64,000 nucleotides of DNA from Effrenium voratum (Eukaryota; Sar; Dinophyceae; Suessiales; Symbiodiniaceae), in assembly GCA_963377175.1 (NCBI GenBank), contig CAUJNA010003497.1:152501-216500 (forward strand), given 5' to 3'. A program made the translations under genes and the position numbers. Shown here piece after piece: positions 35,130 through 55,952 of the stretch. The notes beneath the pieces are model-generated. The model saw nothing but the letters and a program-made list of their open reading frames with translations, searched no databases and was not told the DNA's origin. Within the stretch, counting starts at the first letter, position 1. Every line of letters begins with the position of its first letter.

Positions 35130-36806
35130 CTTGTTTTCCACAGTTCGCAAGTCTCCCCATGCTTCGGCAAGCGACCAAACTAAGCCCATTCGCCTGCCGA
35201 AGGCGAGTACGGGTCGCGCCAATGTAGCCTGGCATTGGACCCAAAAAAAACTGGCAAGTTGCGTGTCCCCAGAAGTTAAAGGTGGACATGCAATGAATGA
35301 TACGGCAGGGCTGACACGTACCGAAGAATGACCTCACGAATCTTGGGCTCAACAAAAGAGAGACTTAAAGCAGAAATGTGGTGCTGGGCAACTAGCGAAA
35401 TTCAGCTGACCGTTGCACAACTAGCAGCCAACCCTTCCACAAACCACAAGGGGTCCAGTCTAGGCCCAACATGGACCTCACCAGATCTTCTTTTCTCATC
35501 CCTCAGCGCTGTCTTCCAAACCCCCAGTGAGGTTCCGACGTTTTTGGAAAACTTGCCTCGACGTCAACTCCTTACCATTTCCCTGTCTGCCTGGAAAGGC
35601 AAAGCGCTGCATGGCGCTCAGCACCTAACAGGAGTTCAAATGGGCCCGTCTTGTCTTTTTACGGTACCCTAGTACCGTTTTTGGCTTTCAGCGCAAAAGG
35701 AAAGCCACCAAATCTTTTGGAGGGTCCCTCAAACATTCGACACACCCAAATAGATATTGAACTGTAGGCGCGAAATGCTGGCAAAAAAAAGAACACCAAA
35801 TGGCACTTGGGAAAATGGAAGACTAGAACCTGCAGTCCCCTGGTGGTTTAACTTTTGAGGCACAGCCAAATGGGGAGTGCGGATATGTTCAACAAGTACC
35901 CGTCCCCTTTTGGTTTCCCTTTACATTTTAAAGTTATAGGCTATTTAGAATCCAGAGCCAAATTATGACAAAGGAAAATCAAAGGACCCAATACAGTCTT
36001 GAACTCTTGTTTGCAAGAACGGGTCTTCCCAAAACGTTTACCGGAACTCAGGGCTTGGCTCTCTCAAGCCCCGATTGAAAGCTGCAGACAGGACCTGCGA
36101 AACCTGGGAATTTTGGGAATCAAGCAGGGCGCTGCCCTTTGACCCTATCGGCGGCCGCTTTTCTTGACCTCCCTTTCGGGCCGCCCAGGCGTCAGACGTC
36201 CCAATGTCCTCAGTCTCCAAAGCGGTTTCCCGACGGGTGAAGCGACTTGGTTGTCTTTTTGAGAGAAAATAGGAACTTGCGAGGCTTCCGTTTTTTTTCT
36301 CACTTTCTTGGGAAACCAAACGGGCCTCAACCAATTGAATGTCCAAATCTCAATTTTTGGCACAGAGACGCGAACACGGGCTGTAGACCTGCGAAGGCAT
36401 GAAATCTTCAAGAAAAATAATTTGGGGTGCCGAGGTATGCACATTGACAACGCTTGGTACCCTAAGCCTGCGCTCTGATTTTGGAGAATCCAGGGTCTCC
36501 CATACCCAGCACACGAAAGGGGTCCTTGATACAAGCCATTTTGAGAGCCCCAACTCTACCTGAACCCTTAATAGGCCCTCCTTCCGAAGTGAACGCCGTC
36601 AAAGACAGGGTGCCTACAGTAAGCCGGGTACTAGATAGGCCTGGAAAAACTAACCCAATTTTGTCAGAAACCCACCCATATTCACTTCTGGATCCCAAAC
36701 TAGTAGTGTTGGGGACCGCTTCCTAGTCACGACCGCTTGGGAAGGAGTCAACCAGGACCGCTTCGCGCACCTTTTCGACCGCCGCGGTCTTTTTCTTTCG
36801 CCCGTC

Positions 36807-43732
<6,926 letters not shown>

Positions 43733-45052
43733 AGCTTATCGCAAGGGGTTTCGGGGGAGTCCAAAGAACTCTGGTGCTGCCTTCCAGTTTAAGGAACAAA
43801 CGCTAATCAGATTCTTCTTGGCCATCCTGCCACTATCAGATTCTTGGGGGTCCTTTTTGGTGGTCTTTCCGAACGCACTGGTTGGCCGTGTGGTCGGCAT
43901 CTGTTGTTTGACCCATATTTCCGAAAATACGACCTCATTAGCCAGGTTGCTTTTGTTGGTTCTTTTGCTTGAGCGGTGCTTCTTGGCTGACCTGAAATCG
44001 GCTCGTTGTCAGGGTTCAGCAATGCTTTGGTGCCTCGATTCCCTCTGGCTGGGAGCCCAACCAATGCAAGCAAAGCACCTGCTTGCAGTCGCATGTCAAG
44101 CTGCAAGCCGCAAAGGGCTGTCCGACTCAAACAAGACATGTTCCAGCCAAACCCAAAAATATGTGCATCCATCCTTTCAGTCATTTTGCACATGGGTCCC
44201 AGGTTGCCAAAGCCCCGTGTCTGCCAAAGCTTCTGAATGCCATAGGTCCCTAATGAGAAACAGGCCCAAGTAGAAGCCGGATCCGCGCATGCTGCCCAAG
44301 CGCCCGAGCACATCCGCTCTCTTTTGTTCCACATTTTGCTCGAATACCTGGCAAGCCAACACCGAATGTGCACTCTGAGCATGCTTGAATGAAACCAACG
44401 TAATTGACAGCCCCCACTGATGTCAAACGTCAGTCAGTGTGAAACTCGTAAATTCATGTGCATATGGGCAAATGAGCTCATGTACCATCCAGGGAGAGAC
44501 AACTAAGTAACTAAGCGACCTACAGGTATGTTTCTGCAACTAAGAAGCAATCTGGATCCTCAACCGATCTTAGGGGACCCTTTGCCATGTTCCCTACGAG
44601 TTTAAAGATTGGTTCACTAACCAGGCACATGGAAACCCTCGGCCTTTTCCGTGGATTGGCTACATGCAGTTCAAACGTTCAGTCTAGGTCCCGACAAGTG
44701 ACGAACGTCTGGGGAACTCGGGGAGCTAAATTACAAGCACTATCCCATGAATCGGAGGTGATTTGGTTTGATTGACCCCCAAACCCCGTTCTAATCCTCC
44801 GGTTGCGGTTTTGCCCCCTGGAAAACGCAAACAAACATCCAGTGGTGAAATCGCTTCCCTATATAACCAAGGGGGGTCTATTAAGAAACAAACAAATACA
44901 TATTCAGCAAATGGAAGAAAAAGGACGCCTATGTTGGCCAATTCAACACCCCATGATGCAAATTATTCGCTTAAGTCCCTAGAAACAACACACAATATAC
45001 TCCCAACTGCCTTTTCAAACCAACAGAAATAAATCAATCATAATCAATGGAA

Positions 45053-45332
45053 ATCATGTGCACATTCTAGTATCCCAAAAGCTGATTTAGGGGATCCCCC
45101 ATAAAAGCAACTGAGCCAATGGCATTTTTTGCAGGGGTTGATTCCCCATTCTTTTCAATTATCGGCCTTTTCAAAAACCTGCCATTTTCCCTGGGTTTCT
45201 GGAGGTTTTCTGGAAAGAAGGATCCCTGGAAAGAATGGAAATGGAAGGTACCCCTAGACTCATATTCGTGGCCGCAGGAAATCATGTGCACATTTTAGTA
45301 TTCCAAAACCTGATTTAGGGGATCCCCCATAA
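45053..45332. repeat. Duplicated 52-nt block flanking a family K element
   Basis: 45,053-45,104 and 45,281-45,332 match with only a few changes (atcatgtgcacatt..agtat, ctgatttaggggatccccca), and each is followed by a ggcattttt motif. Confidence 0.8.
45125..45262. repeat. Foldback family K (aggggttgattccccattct ... acccctag)
   Basis: Two copies in opposite orientation: here and about 59,972-60,085. Shared end (c)taggggttgattccccatt, core ctggaga/ctggagg..aaga, other end ggaaatggaaggt..acccctag. Confidence 0.7.
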
Positions 45333-45453
45333 TTCAAAAAAACTAAAAAACTAAGACAACGGCATTTTTGGTGAGGCCCCCGCTTTTTTGCGGCCCACTC
45401 CGAGAAAAAGAAGAAGACAAAAAAAAAACGAGAAACAAAAAAAAGCACGGAGC

Positions 45454-45543
45454 CTGGCCCCAGAGCTCCTCCGCCGCCAAGGAGGAGGCGCGGTGGGCGC
45501 ATCTTTGGCCCATGTGCCAGGCCGCCACGTAGTAGTTCTGATC
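45454..45543 (-). CDS. Gene 3 (or neighbour) exon DQNYYVAAWHMGQRCAHRAS
   Basis: Thirty codons, ending SLAAEELWGQ, almost all ending in G or C. Acceptor GTCGCAG|G; GC donor (GCTCCG). Phase 0 start fits gene 3. If gene 3 stops at 46,532 this belongs to another transcript. Confidence 0.65.
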
Positions 45544-48500
45544 CTGCGACGTATGGCCGTGGCTCAAAGAAGTGGAGCCAAAATGGCACCTTGGTGAATG
45601 GAACCAAAGACTAAGACCCGCGTAACCCCGAGCTATTTAATTTTGAGCCATGCCGATATGAGTGTCCTTTTTTAGAGCCCTCCCGCCCCCCCCCCCCCCT
45701 CCCAAACAACAAAAAATGGTGGTTTTCCTTTTGGCTTCTGGTTAAAAACCAACCAAACGTGTACTGCTCTGCAGACTGTGGGTTGCGAAATCCATCCAAC
45801 GCACAACCGTTGAGAAACTCTGGTTTCTGATGATCCCCCTCTAAATGCCAAGAAACAATGGTTTGACGATGGTTAAACCATGGTTTCAAAGCGGTGCAGG
45901 AGTTGGTCCACTGTATGAGTTATAACCAAAAGCCGGTAATAAAATAGTGAACCAACCATGCTTCAATAATAAGAAGGCGGACATCCGCACCCATCTGTGG
46001 CAGTTGGGACCATCCCTTAACCGGGGCAATCCCCGGGTTTGAGGAAGTGGCGCTAATACGTACATGGGTCACCCAGAAGAGGGTCCCCCAACAGGAGTCT
46101 CCTCTACAAATGGTATAGGGAGTAAGTCCTTGGGTCTGTAAGCCAATGGTCTTTAAAGCTGCCACTGAACAAGCGAGGCTGGTCTGGTATAACTCAAAGT
46201 CCCCCCAGGTAAAGGGAAACAACCGTGACTGACTCTTATAACCCCAAGTAGTCACAATCATTGTTTATGGATGCCCCTGCCATATTGCAAGTAAGGGAAC
46301 TATTGGAACCCCCCTGTCTCCGTGATCATTGGAGCAAGGAACCCCTGGTTTCTAGTTGTTCCGTTTGGGTGGGTCACTTGCAATATGGCAGGGGCATCCA
46401 ACGTACTGTCATACTGTCTGTACCTTCATCAAAGTGGTAGGTGAAGGGAATGACATCCGCTTACTGCCTATTCTTTAAAGCCCGGAGAACCCCCCCCTTT
46501 GACATGGACACGGTGTATGTCCAACCCACGTTCAAGAGTATTCCGCCAGTACTGCATCCTCCAAATCGTCCTGCGAGAAGTTCTTGGCAGTGGTCTTGTT
46601 GCGATTCACATGCGAGCTACATGCCACTCGAGCATGCAACCCTCCTCTCGCCGAATAGAGCAGCATCGCCGGCCACTCGGCCACCCCTTCTCTGAGAACA
46701 AAGAGCATCTTTCGCACTGAAAGCCCGGACCTTTGACGCGCCAATTTGAAGGCTGGTGAGGAGATTGGGAGAAATCTCCATGTCGCCCTCTCCACAAGGA
46801 ACCCACAAAAGTCAAAACAAATGCCCCCATACCCCAGTAGGAGGTTGTGTCAATCCTGGTATTCTGTAAGCCCACCAAGCAATGGTTTTCAATGCCACCC
46901 CCAAAGGAGAAACCCAAAACCATTCAGTGACACTCCTGTCCACCAATATGGAACTTGACTGACAGGTCCTGAAAAACATATTTTCCAACAAACCCTCTAG
47001 TGGTGGGTTCCATGTTGGTGGACAGAAGGGATTCAGACAAACAACTGGAACCCAGCTGGTTGTTTCCACTAGTGAGGGACCTGTTGGCCGAGCACATTAC
47101 TTGTTCTTGCGGCTCCCCAAAAGCAGCTCCAACAATTCTAATCGAAGGGCTCTGAGCACATTTCAGCGACAAAGGGTGGCGGGCTCCCCAGTTTCATTCT
47201 CCTAGTTTTCGCGCTCCAGAAATGGGGTGCTTTTCCACAAACCGCTCCTTTGAGTGTCCAAAAGCGGTCCCGACTCAGACATCCACTAGTTGTTTTTTGC
47301 AAGCACATCGTCAACACCTCTTCGGGAGCCTTGCCAATGCACAGATAGGGGCACCTATGGTCGGAGGCACATCCTGATCTTTGAACTACCCCAATGCGCT
47401 TGTCTCAAACTTCAAGGACCCCTCAGCACGACTTCCCGTTGGATTCCCTTTGATCAACCTCAAAAGAGAGCTCCCACGCAAACAAAAGCGACGCAGCGAG
47501 GTCTTGGGTGTGACTCATCACATCTCATCACATTCCTTTCAATTGCACTTCCCGGTGACATGTTCAAGATGTGGATGCTCATTTTCCACCAATATAAGTT
47601 AAGCTTGTCATGCAGTACCCCTTGTGGAAGTTGTACACAACCTCCATGAAATACCTCCAACATTGGTCTCTGAAGAGTCCTTTTGATCCTTGCACTAGCC
47701 GCTTTGTGTCGCCGCTTTCGCCCAGTCCTTCTGCTGGAACCTAGCCTCGCACGCAAAGCCACAACACGACTGAACTGGGTGGACAAACTGGGGGACCAGA
47801 TTTTGGAGCACATCATTTCAATGGGAAACCAGAAGGAAAACCAACATTCTGCGGGTGTTCCATGTGAGCCTGTCTATCAGTGACCATTTCCCAACACTAG
47901 AACAAACACACAGTTTGACAAAGCTGTCTCTCCGTCTCATGAGACAGCAAAGAAGCCAGCAGCCACCACAATTCCCGAGGTGCTTGACCCTAATCTGAAA
48001 GAATTGGGGAAGTACAGCATATCCAGCCCTTGTGGTTCCTTGATCCAAGTTGAAACTGGGAATCTCGCTTCAAGTTGCACCCTCCTTGGTTTCGGTCTCC
48101 GCAAGGAACCCGGAAACTGTCACCAGCAATAAACCGCCCGATGCATTCCCATGATAAGAATGCGATTGCCTTCTGCAATGTCGGTTGATGTTGAATTGAT
48201 TTGAAAGGAATCCCCCGCCCAAAAAAAAGGGCCAGGCCTTCCTGTTGGAAAATCCATCGCAAGGCGTAACTATGACTTGATCAGAAAGCCGATATCCAAC
48301 ATGTCCACATGTTCTGACACAAGGAATTGGCAGCAACACGTGACAGGCTTGGGCAACTCCGTTCTATCAATTTGTCACCTTTCACGGGGATTTTCTTGGT
48401 ATCCGAAAGTGGCACCGGAAAAACCTGGAGTTGTTGTTTCCACTAAGGTGACATTTCAACCAGATGGCCCTGAGGATAAGACAAAAAATGATCAACCCCC

Positions 48501-51500
48501 CATATAACAAAGATCAACCCCAAACCAAGTTACCAACCATGGAGCCGCGGACCCCTCCAAAACCTCAAAGAGCAACATTTTTCAGCACCCAAAAACGGTA
48601 CAGAGTCGTAGATGGTTGGGCCGTTGTGTGGTTTCGTCGCGTGCTTCTCCCGGCAAAAGGCGCATCAACGTGAATCCATGCACCCTTTCACTACATATTT
48701 GGACATGCCTATGGTGGACATGATTTACAAGCATTTCTGCGTATCCCACCATTTTGGATATTTTGAGAAATGCGGCCATAGTATGACTCACGGACAAGAT
48801 TATTTGTTCCCCAAGGTGGCATGGGACAGTTGGCCTTGGCCCTTTGTTGTCCGCCCATCTCGTCGACGCCAAACCAACAGCAGACAAAATATTTTGTCAG
48901 GCCGCATGTCCTCCTGCCAGAAACTATCCAAAACAGATCCGACGGGTGACCCAGTTGCAAGAAGTGACCTGTTCAATGGAAAAACACTGGAAACTGTTGT
49001 TGGGTCATTCCAGTTCCAGTCGGTGAATTCACAGCCCTTGCGTCCAAAGACAGGGTTGCCTTCATTTCCCCTGAAACCATCAGGCGGGAACTCATCTTAG
49101 ATGGGCCAAACATGGTGACAATCAGCACCACCCAAAAGGGAAACACTGGACTCCTTCAAAAATCACCAGCAAGGCATGAATGGGCTTGTCCTTCTCTTGA
49201 ACCCTCTAAGATAGGTGAGTTTCCCTTTGGCTTCCCTCTAAAGCAACCAAACCAAAACCATACGTAGGCTCCCCAAAACAAACACGCCCACCCCCGCCAG
49301 TTCCTTGCGGCCGCGCCTTCAGCTTCGACAGGGGGACGACCGCCTCGCCGCGGCTATCAGCCGCCACCGCGGAGTAGTTGCCTCATGTCGCGACTGCGAA
49401 CTCATTGAAAACCGGGAAATCAACAGGAAACCAAAAGGAAACCAAAAAGTGTCCAGAATATGGACAAAATGGGCCGATTGGAATTGCTTTGCACTCATGG
49501 TTGCAACCCTCCAGTGGTTGGTAATCCTGGTCGTAACCCATTTGCCATGGTTGCAAGTTCGCTAAGTGGGTTGTAACCATTGTGAAGACCACTTGCCAAG
49601 TACCCTGCTCTGTCGAGTTATCAAACAAACCCAAGGCTGAACCAGTCAATATTCATTAAGGATTATCAAGTCTCAGTAGGTGATTTGTGTGTGACCTATT
49701 CATAAGGACACAGGGTTCTTAGGCTTCGCAGCAAGTCATGGAATGGTTAAAAAAAGCACGATCCTTTCAGGAAAAAGCAAGACAGACACGGTATGGGTAC
49801 TTCATGCGTCTGAACATCATGTCTTGGTTGCTGAACCGACCCCTCGAGGTAATGTGGCAAATCCAAACTGTTTGGACCTTCATGCTAGAGTCTCAGTCAT
49901 ACCTCACAACCAAACAAACAAACAAACAAACTGCTGTCTTTTTACGAGCGTGTAGGATGCGCTTGAGGCTCAGGACAAACGTTGACCCACTACAACGTTT
50001 CATGCTCCAAACGAGCAACAACTACTCGTGTCTTCCCAAGTTGCTCAGTTCAGCCTATCTACAGCAGCAAACCCAGCTGATGTACAAGGAAACAAATGAG
50101 GCAACAACTTAGTAACCTGGCCGTACAAAGAATGTAAGGCTTGCAAAACAAATAGTTGGCCGGGGTTCCCAGAAACTGATACGGGCCTGAAACCGATACC
50201 CGTTAACCTGCAACACCGATGCAAGAATGGCACACCACCCGTTGCTCATGTCCCGCGGTTTCCAACGGCCTTGCTAGGCTAATGACCAGCCCGACAACCC
50301 CTCAAGTGGAGTGCGTTGACCGTGGGACGCATGTGCAGGGCCAGTTCACCTCTAAGGGCACGGCTGAAAATTTCCATCAAGGACTCCACGATGTAGTCCT
50401 GAACGGCGTCAAGAGTTGGGAGTAGGGGAAACTTGCCATCTGGCCCGTGCTGGCTTTGTTTGGTAAGAGTAACATGCAATACCTCCGCGGATGCATGAGA
50501 ATGGCCCATGAAACACTGATGTAAGGACCAAGCGAAGCACCGAAGAAAGGCAGCTCGCTTGAAGCAGCGCTCGGCTTGTGCAAAAGTGTGTCAAGTTGCG
50601 TTCCAAAATGGGCCGAACAAGACAGAACAAAACAGGGAAACGAGAAATAGAATGTGGCTGAATACGGAGAATAAGGAAGCAAATGCGCAACACAAAAAGC
50701 ATTGAAGCATGGAGGACAAGGGAACAAGCGAAGCAGCAAAAACCGCAAAAAGAGCATGCAAAGAAAAGGCATAAACTCATAAGCAACGGGGAAAAATCAC
50801 CTGACAAATGCAAACACAGGTAGTAATGCAAACAAGAAGCGAGAAAAACAACTGTGGAGCCATAAGGTCTTGACAATTACACAAGAAGTCCAAAAGAACA
50901 AGGACATACATATTGGACATAATAACATATATAACCTGCATAGAACCAAAGCGAAGTGAGCAAACATGACACGTGGAACAACACGCTAAGAACAAACCAA
51001 GCAAGACAAATCAAAGGATATGCAGACACGAAGGCACCATGTCTGAACAACCAAATCGGGGAAACAAATCCAAGGCAGCATGTAAATATGGTGACATGTG
51101 GAAACCAAGGGACAGCAAGAAACTGGAATGATGAAAGCAAGGAACCATTCAAACACAAGTTACGAGCACGGAAAAGGACAAACTGAAAAAATGCAAAGCA
51201 TAGAGATAAAACGGGAACACATACAAACATTTGACGAAGAAGGAAACAACAAAAGGACAACGTGACAAAGGACAAATGGGCAGTACACACATCTACACAA
51301 GAAACATGAAACTTGGAACACACGGCAACACATACTAGCGAAGAGAGGACAACAATTAAGACGTTTCAATGTAGCATAAAGGTCATGAGAGATTGTAGTC
51401 ACGTTGCGTTTGTCGGGTGTTGAATAGGGGGTCTGGGACAACACAAATTCCTATTCCCTGTCCCTGGCAAACAAAGCACAAGGCTTGGGGTCATGATGCC

Positions 51501-54500
51501 AAGGCATGTGCTTGGGGTGGGGATCGCTTTGACCGTTCGCTTTGCCCGGTCAAAGCGCTTGGCCGGTCCCAATGAAACCTTGCTGAACAAAAATGTGGGG
51601 GGGGGGGGTCGTAGCTCGGGTTGGGCCAACCCCCCTTTGTTGAACTGCGTTTGTGCTTTCCGTTGCCAGGGTCTGAGAAACCTTCGTGCTTTTCGGCTAG
51701 GCCCCAAGTGATAGGTCTCCCTTTGGCCAAAGGAGCACACCTGAAGCCAACGAGGCATAATGTTGATCCCATATTGATAAACCCCTGATAAAGCCCCTGC
51801 TGATTAATATGGGGGTGTCCCTGGATTTAGTGGGGAATCATCACTTTTTGAGGGGAATACCGCCCTGGCATAAATAAACTGGGGTTGAAACATTGATCAA
51901 TTCCTTTTCTTCAACGGCCAAGGACCGCCCCAGTGTCCGGGTCGTTTCACCGAATCATTCCGGCAAGACTTGCCACCAACCTTAGATCCTGGGTTGAAAC
52001 CGCGCCAAGCCTCTGCTTGAGCCATCGGCCTTCCTTTCAAGAGCTCAACGGGTCCGGTTGCGCTGAATCCTCTCGAGATTGGCCACGCCCAAACTTTTCT
52101 TCACTGAACAGGTCTTCCCACAAAGCGACTGCCTGGACCAACAACACTACCCATAAGAATGGGTTGCCCCGAACATCAGAGGGTGATGTCCCGTGTTTTT
52201 TTTGGGGGCGTGGTTTAATTAAGGGTCCAGGTATCGCCAGGAACTCAAAGCGTCGTTGTCCACCTGCCCTCCCCAGTCGCCAAGGGTCGCTGGTCACTTC
52301 CTCGCGCTGCCCGATGCGCGCAGCGTCGGTTTGCAGGAAGACCACGCAGAAGCGGCCCTCGCGAGTTGGATGGCACGTGACCGAGTTGGGGTTCTTCAGC
52401 TTGGGCTGTTGGAATTGCCACTTTTTTGGAAGCAGCCCGTTTTTGGGGGGATTTCTATGCACGGCACCTCAAGCAGAGCCGAGGTTTTTCCCTTGGACTC
52501 CGGTCCCTGGCAAGCCGAAGAATGTTTTTGACCCCCCATCTTACATGTTTGGTTGATCAGGCTCATGACGACCTGGGACGCTTCCAGGCTTCCACCTCAC
52601 TGAGATTGGTGGCTCTCGCGCGCTAGCATCCTCACACCATGAATTGATCGGAATTATCATTGGAAATGTGGGGATCCTCTTGTCCGGCAGTTTGTTTGGT
52701 TCTTATATAGCCGGGGCTGCTTGAACAGGTTGTGCGTGTGTGTGTGTGCGCACTATCGGAGACTACTTGACTTAACAAAAGCGGAATCTCTTTCCGGTGT
52801 GCAGTTGGAGCCATTGCAAAAACTCTCCTCCCGCCACGAATGCTTTTGAGATGCTTGTCAAGGCTTGACAAACGATCCCCCCCAGCTATGCCAGTGCATG
52901 TTTTGTAACCCCTCAACCCGATTAAAGGTTTCCCCTGCCTCCCAGAATCCCGCCAATACTGAAGCAAAGGGTCAACAAGGTTTGCCCAAAACAAAACAAC
53001 CAAACCCAATCACTTTCTGGGCCTCCCCAACCCCCCCGCCCCCACATTAAAGGTACGGTGCAGCCCGCCCGCCAAAACACCCGCTGCTTAAACTCATCAA
53101 TACTAAGGCCCTACTGTGGATGGACAAAAACCTGCGTCACTTTGAAACCACGAGAAACCACTTTTTGTTGGTATTTATAGGGGAAGTTTAGGTGGTGCAG
53201 TTTTGGGGGATTTGTCCAAACCTTGTCGACCTTGAAGACGGGGGGGGGCCAGGTGGTGGGGAGGTACCCTTTACTAACCAGGGGTAACCACTAGTGGAAT
53301 TTCCACCAGAGAGTTGAGCACAAGAGGCGCGGTAACGGCCTTGTTGCTTATAATACTCACTTCCTGAGTGGACTGGCCAAACAAAGTCTCAACTTGTTGT
53401 TTACCACTAAAGTGGGTCTTTGCAAAAAGTGACTAAGAAGGCCAGGAACTTAGGAAGTGACCGTATACATATAGATAAAGGAAAAAATGGTTCCGGTCGG
53501 CGAGCGGCCGCCCCCCCGCCCCCCAATGGTATCCCCCCCCACATGGGGGGGGGGTGGTGGCCGCTCGCCGACAGGGGTACGACTCTCGAATCCTTGGCCC
53601 TAAGCTGACCCACCAGCGGGCCCACAGGGGGGGGGGAGAGGCCTTTTGCAAGATGACCAGAACCTGAACCAGCGGGCCCACAGGGGGAGGGGGGGGTGGG
53701 GGGTGGGGCCCTATTTAAGGCTACCAAGACGATAGCTGGGGGGGGGCCAGACCTCTACCATATATATATATATGTATAAGTTTAACTGGGATCCACTGTG
53801 TATGAACTTGTCATCCCCCCGAGTCGCCCCGAAGCCGAATCCGAGTCGAAGCAAATCTCCCACCGTGGCCAGCGAGTGCTGCGCCCCATGCAGAACTTGC
53901 AGCTCGCTGCCTTCGCTTCAAGCAGAAATTTGTGAATCATGCTGCTGCGATATGCAGGGAATGAGGGAATAAACCCAGAAATTTTCTGAAGGAAACCACC
54001 AGTTGCATGGTTTATAGGGCTCATTCTCTCATTTCCCTACTGAGCACCAGCAAGTTTGGGGTATGTCGGTCTGATGAAAAACAAATGCAACCACCCCCTG
54101 CTCCAATTCCTTTAAAGGGAAACCGAAAGGAGGCCGGTTAAACAGAAAACACTGGGAAAACGCTCCAAATCCTACTTGCGAATGTGGGCTTGGCTCAAAA
54201 TAAGAGGAACCCTTCGAACATGTGGCTTTCCTTTGGGTGTTTCCTTGGAAACAACCCAAAAAGGGCATCTCTAAAAAATGACAGACCCATTTGCTAGCGG
54301 ACTTGGTCCCCCCAAAATGGATTTCGGTTCCTCTTGCGTCTCAACAAAACCACAAGCACATTGCATCCAGCTGCCCCAGAAGCATTTTGGCGAGGCGAGT
54401 TCCCAATCCCTTCACACCAAACAAAGTCTGAACTTGCCCCACAAAAAAGGTCTTCCCAGGGTTTAGGGCTTGAGGTTTGATTAGGGTTCTTCCAGAAACA

Positions 54501-55688
54501 GGGGGAGTGAGTTTGTCTATCCAGCTCAATTGCCCAAAGGACCCAGAAATGAAGGTTAACCGTTAACCTTTCAAAACCTTGACTAAAATCAACAGGAACA
54601 CCAGATCTGGTCAGATCCGGTCGATCCACTTTGGGCGTAGCTGAGCTAGGTGATTGATCTTGCCAACAAAAACACTCGCAACGAAACAGCGCCAAAGGCA
54701 GCCCCCAACTGTGATCCGACTTCGGAGGCTCGAGAAGGGAAGCCGCCAAGAACCTGGGGGCTGCGCGTCTGACTCTGAGTTCCGTCCAAATCAGGGCGCG
54801 CTGTCAACAAAGAAAGGGCTGAAAGGTGACCTCTGATTCGCTACACTAAAGCTTCTTGACAGAAGATATCAGCCCGTGTTGTTTGCCCTTTGACGAGTTG
54901 GGTTTCACCCCTGCCCTTTTGTCGGGAGATGCTACCGCACCCCCACCCACCCCACCATGCCTTGAACATGGATCTTCAGAAGATCGACGACCTCCAAGCC
55001 GCCGATCAGTAAGTGATCCAACGTCTCCATCTCCACCTTTGTTTTTCATCCAAAGTTACTCCCATTCGACCTTTACCTCGCGACGATGAACGCAAAAAAG
55101 GGGGACCCCCACAATCAAACCACCAACACAGGTTGCTCCCATTCGACACAGCCAGTTGGCAAAAAGTTGACAGAGGGAAGCCAGACAAAACCTGACCAAT
55201 GTACCAATGTTCTGCCCTAGTTTAAACATGATAGGCTCGGAGCAACTGTGTGAAACCTTGCGCCGTGATCCAAGCGCAGCTGATTTGATCGGGAAATTGC
55301 CAAAGCCAAGTCGTAGAGACAAACCGCTTTATCCAAAAAGGTTGACATGTTGGCAGGCAAGGGGCTGCTGGAAATTGCTGCTGCTGTCGCTGCTGTAGTG
55401 CCAACACTTTTGATCAACGTGCAATCAAGCACCTGATGCCTGTTCCGCACGCACACCTGCCCTGCTAAATGGCTAAGTTTCATAACCTTTGGTGCACCAT
55501 CAATCTCACATATATGTATATACATATATACACATATATACACATATATACATATATATATATACACATATATACAAATATATACACCTATATACACATA
55601 CACACACACACACCAACCACACACACACACAGACACAGACACAGACACAGACACAGACACAGACACAGACACAGACACAGACACAGAC

Positions 55689-55747
<59 letters not shown>

Positions 55748-55907
55748 CACACACACATATATATATATATGTATATTATTATTAATACATATACACATAC
55801 ACACACACACCACACACACTCAGACACAGACAGAGACACAGACACAGACACAGACACAGACACAGACACAGACACAGACACAGACACAGACACAGACACA
55901 GACAGAA

Positions 55908-55952
<45 letters not shown>

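Larger units (their letters stand above)
32178..36806. other. 5' region of purA / intergenic, no assigned gene
   Basis: Lies between the purA first recognised exon and the stop of the DUF2358 gene. It should contain the purA start exon and trans-splice acceptor, but neither could be picked out. It holds a ctctgcaaaaag element (32,898-33,005), an (AGGC)n tract (34,631-34,664), a foldback C element (35,026-35,129) and a gtgtgtc/gacacac element (35,656-35,755). Confidence 0.6.
43733..45453. other. Region between gene 3 and the DUF2358 gene
   Basis: No exon recognised. Overlapping open frames of about 190-210 codons exist on both strands (43,647-44,382), but without homology or codon bias. The 3' part carries a duplicated 52-nt block and a family K element. 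Confidence 0.5.

Noticed and set aside
48612..49100. 162-codon plus frame
   Set aside because: Opposite to the local gene, no coding bias, and a weak minus-strand exon candidate overlaps it; neither convincing.
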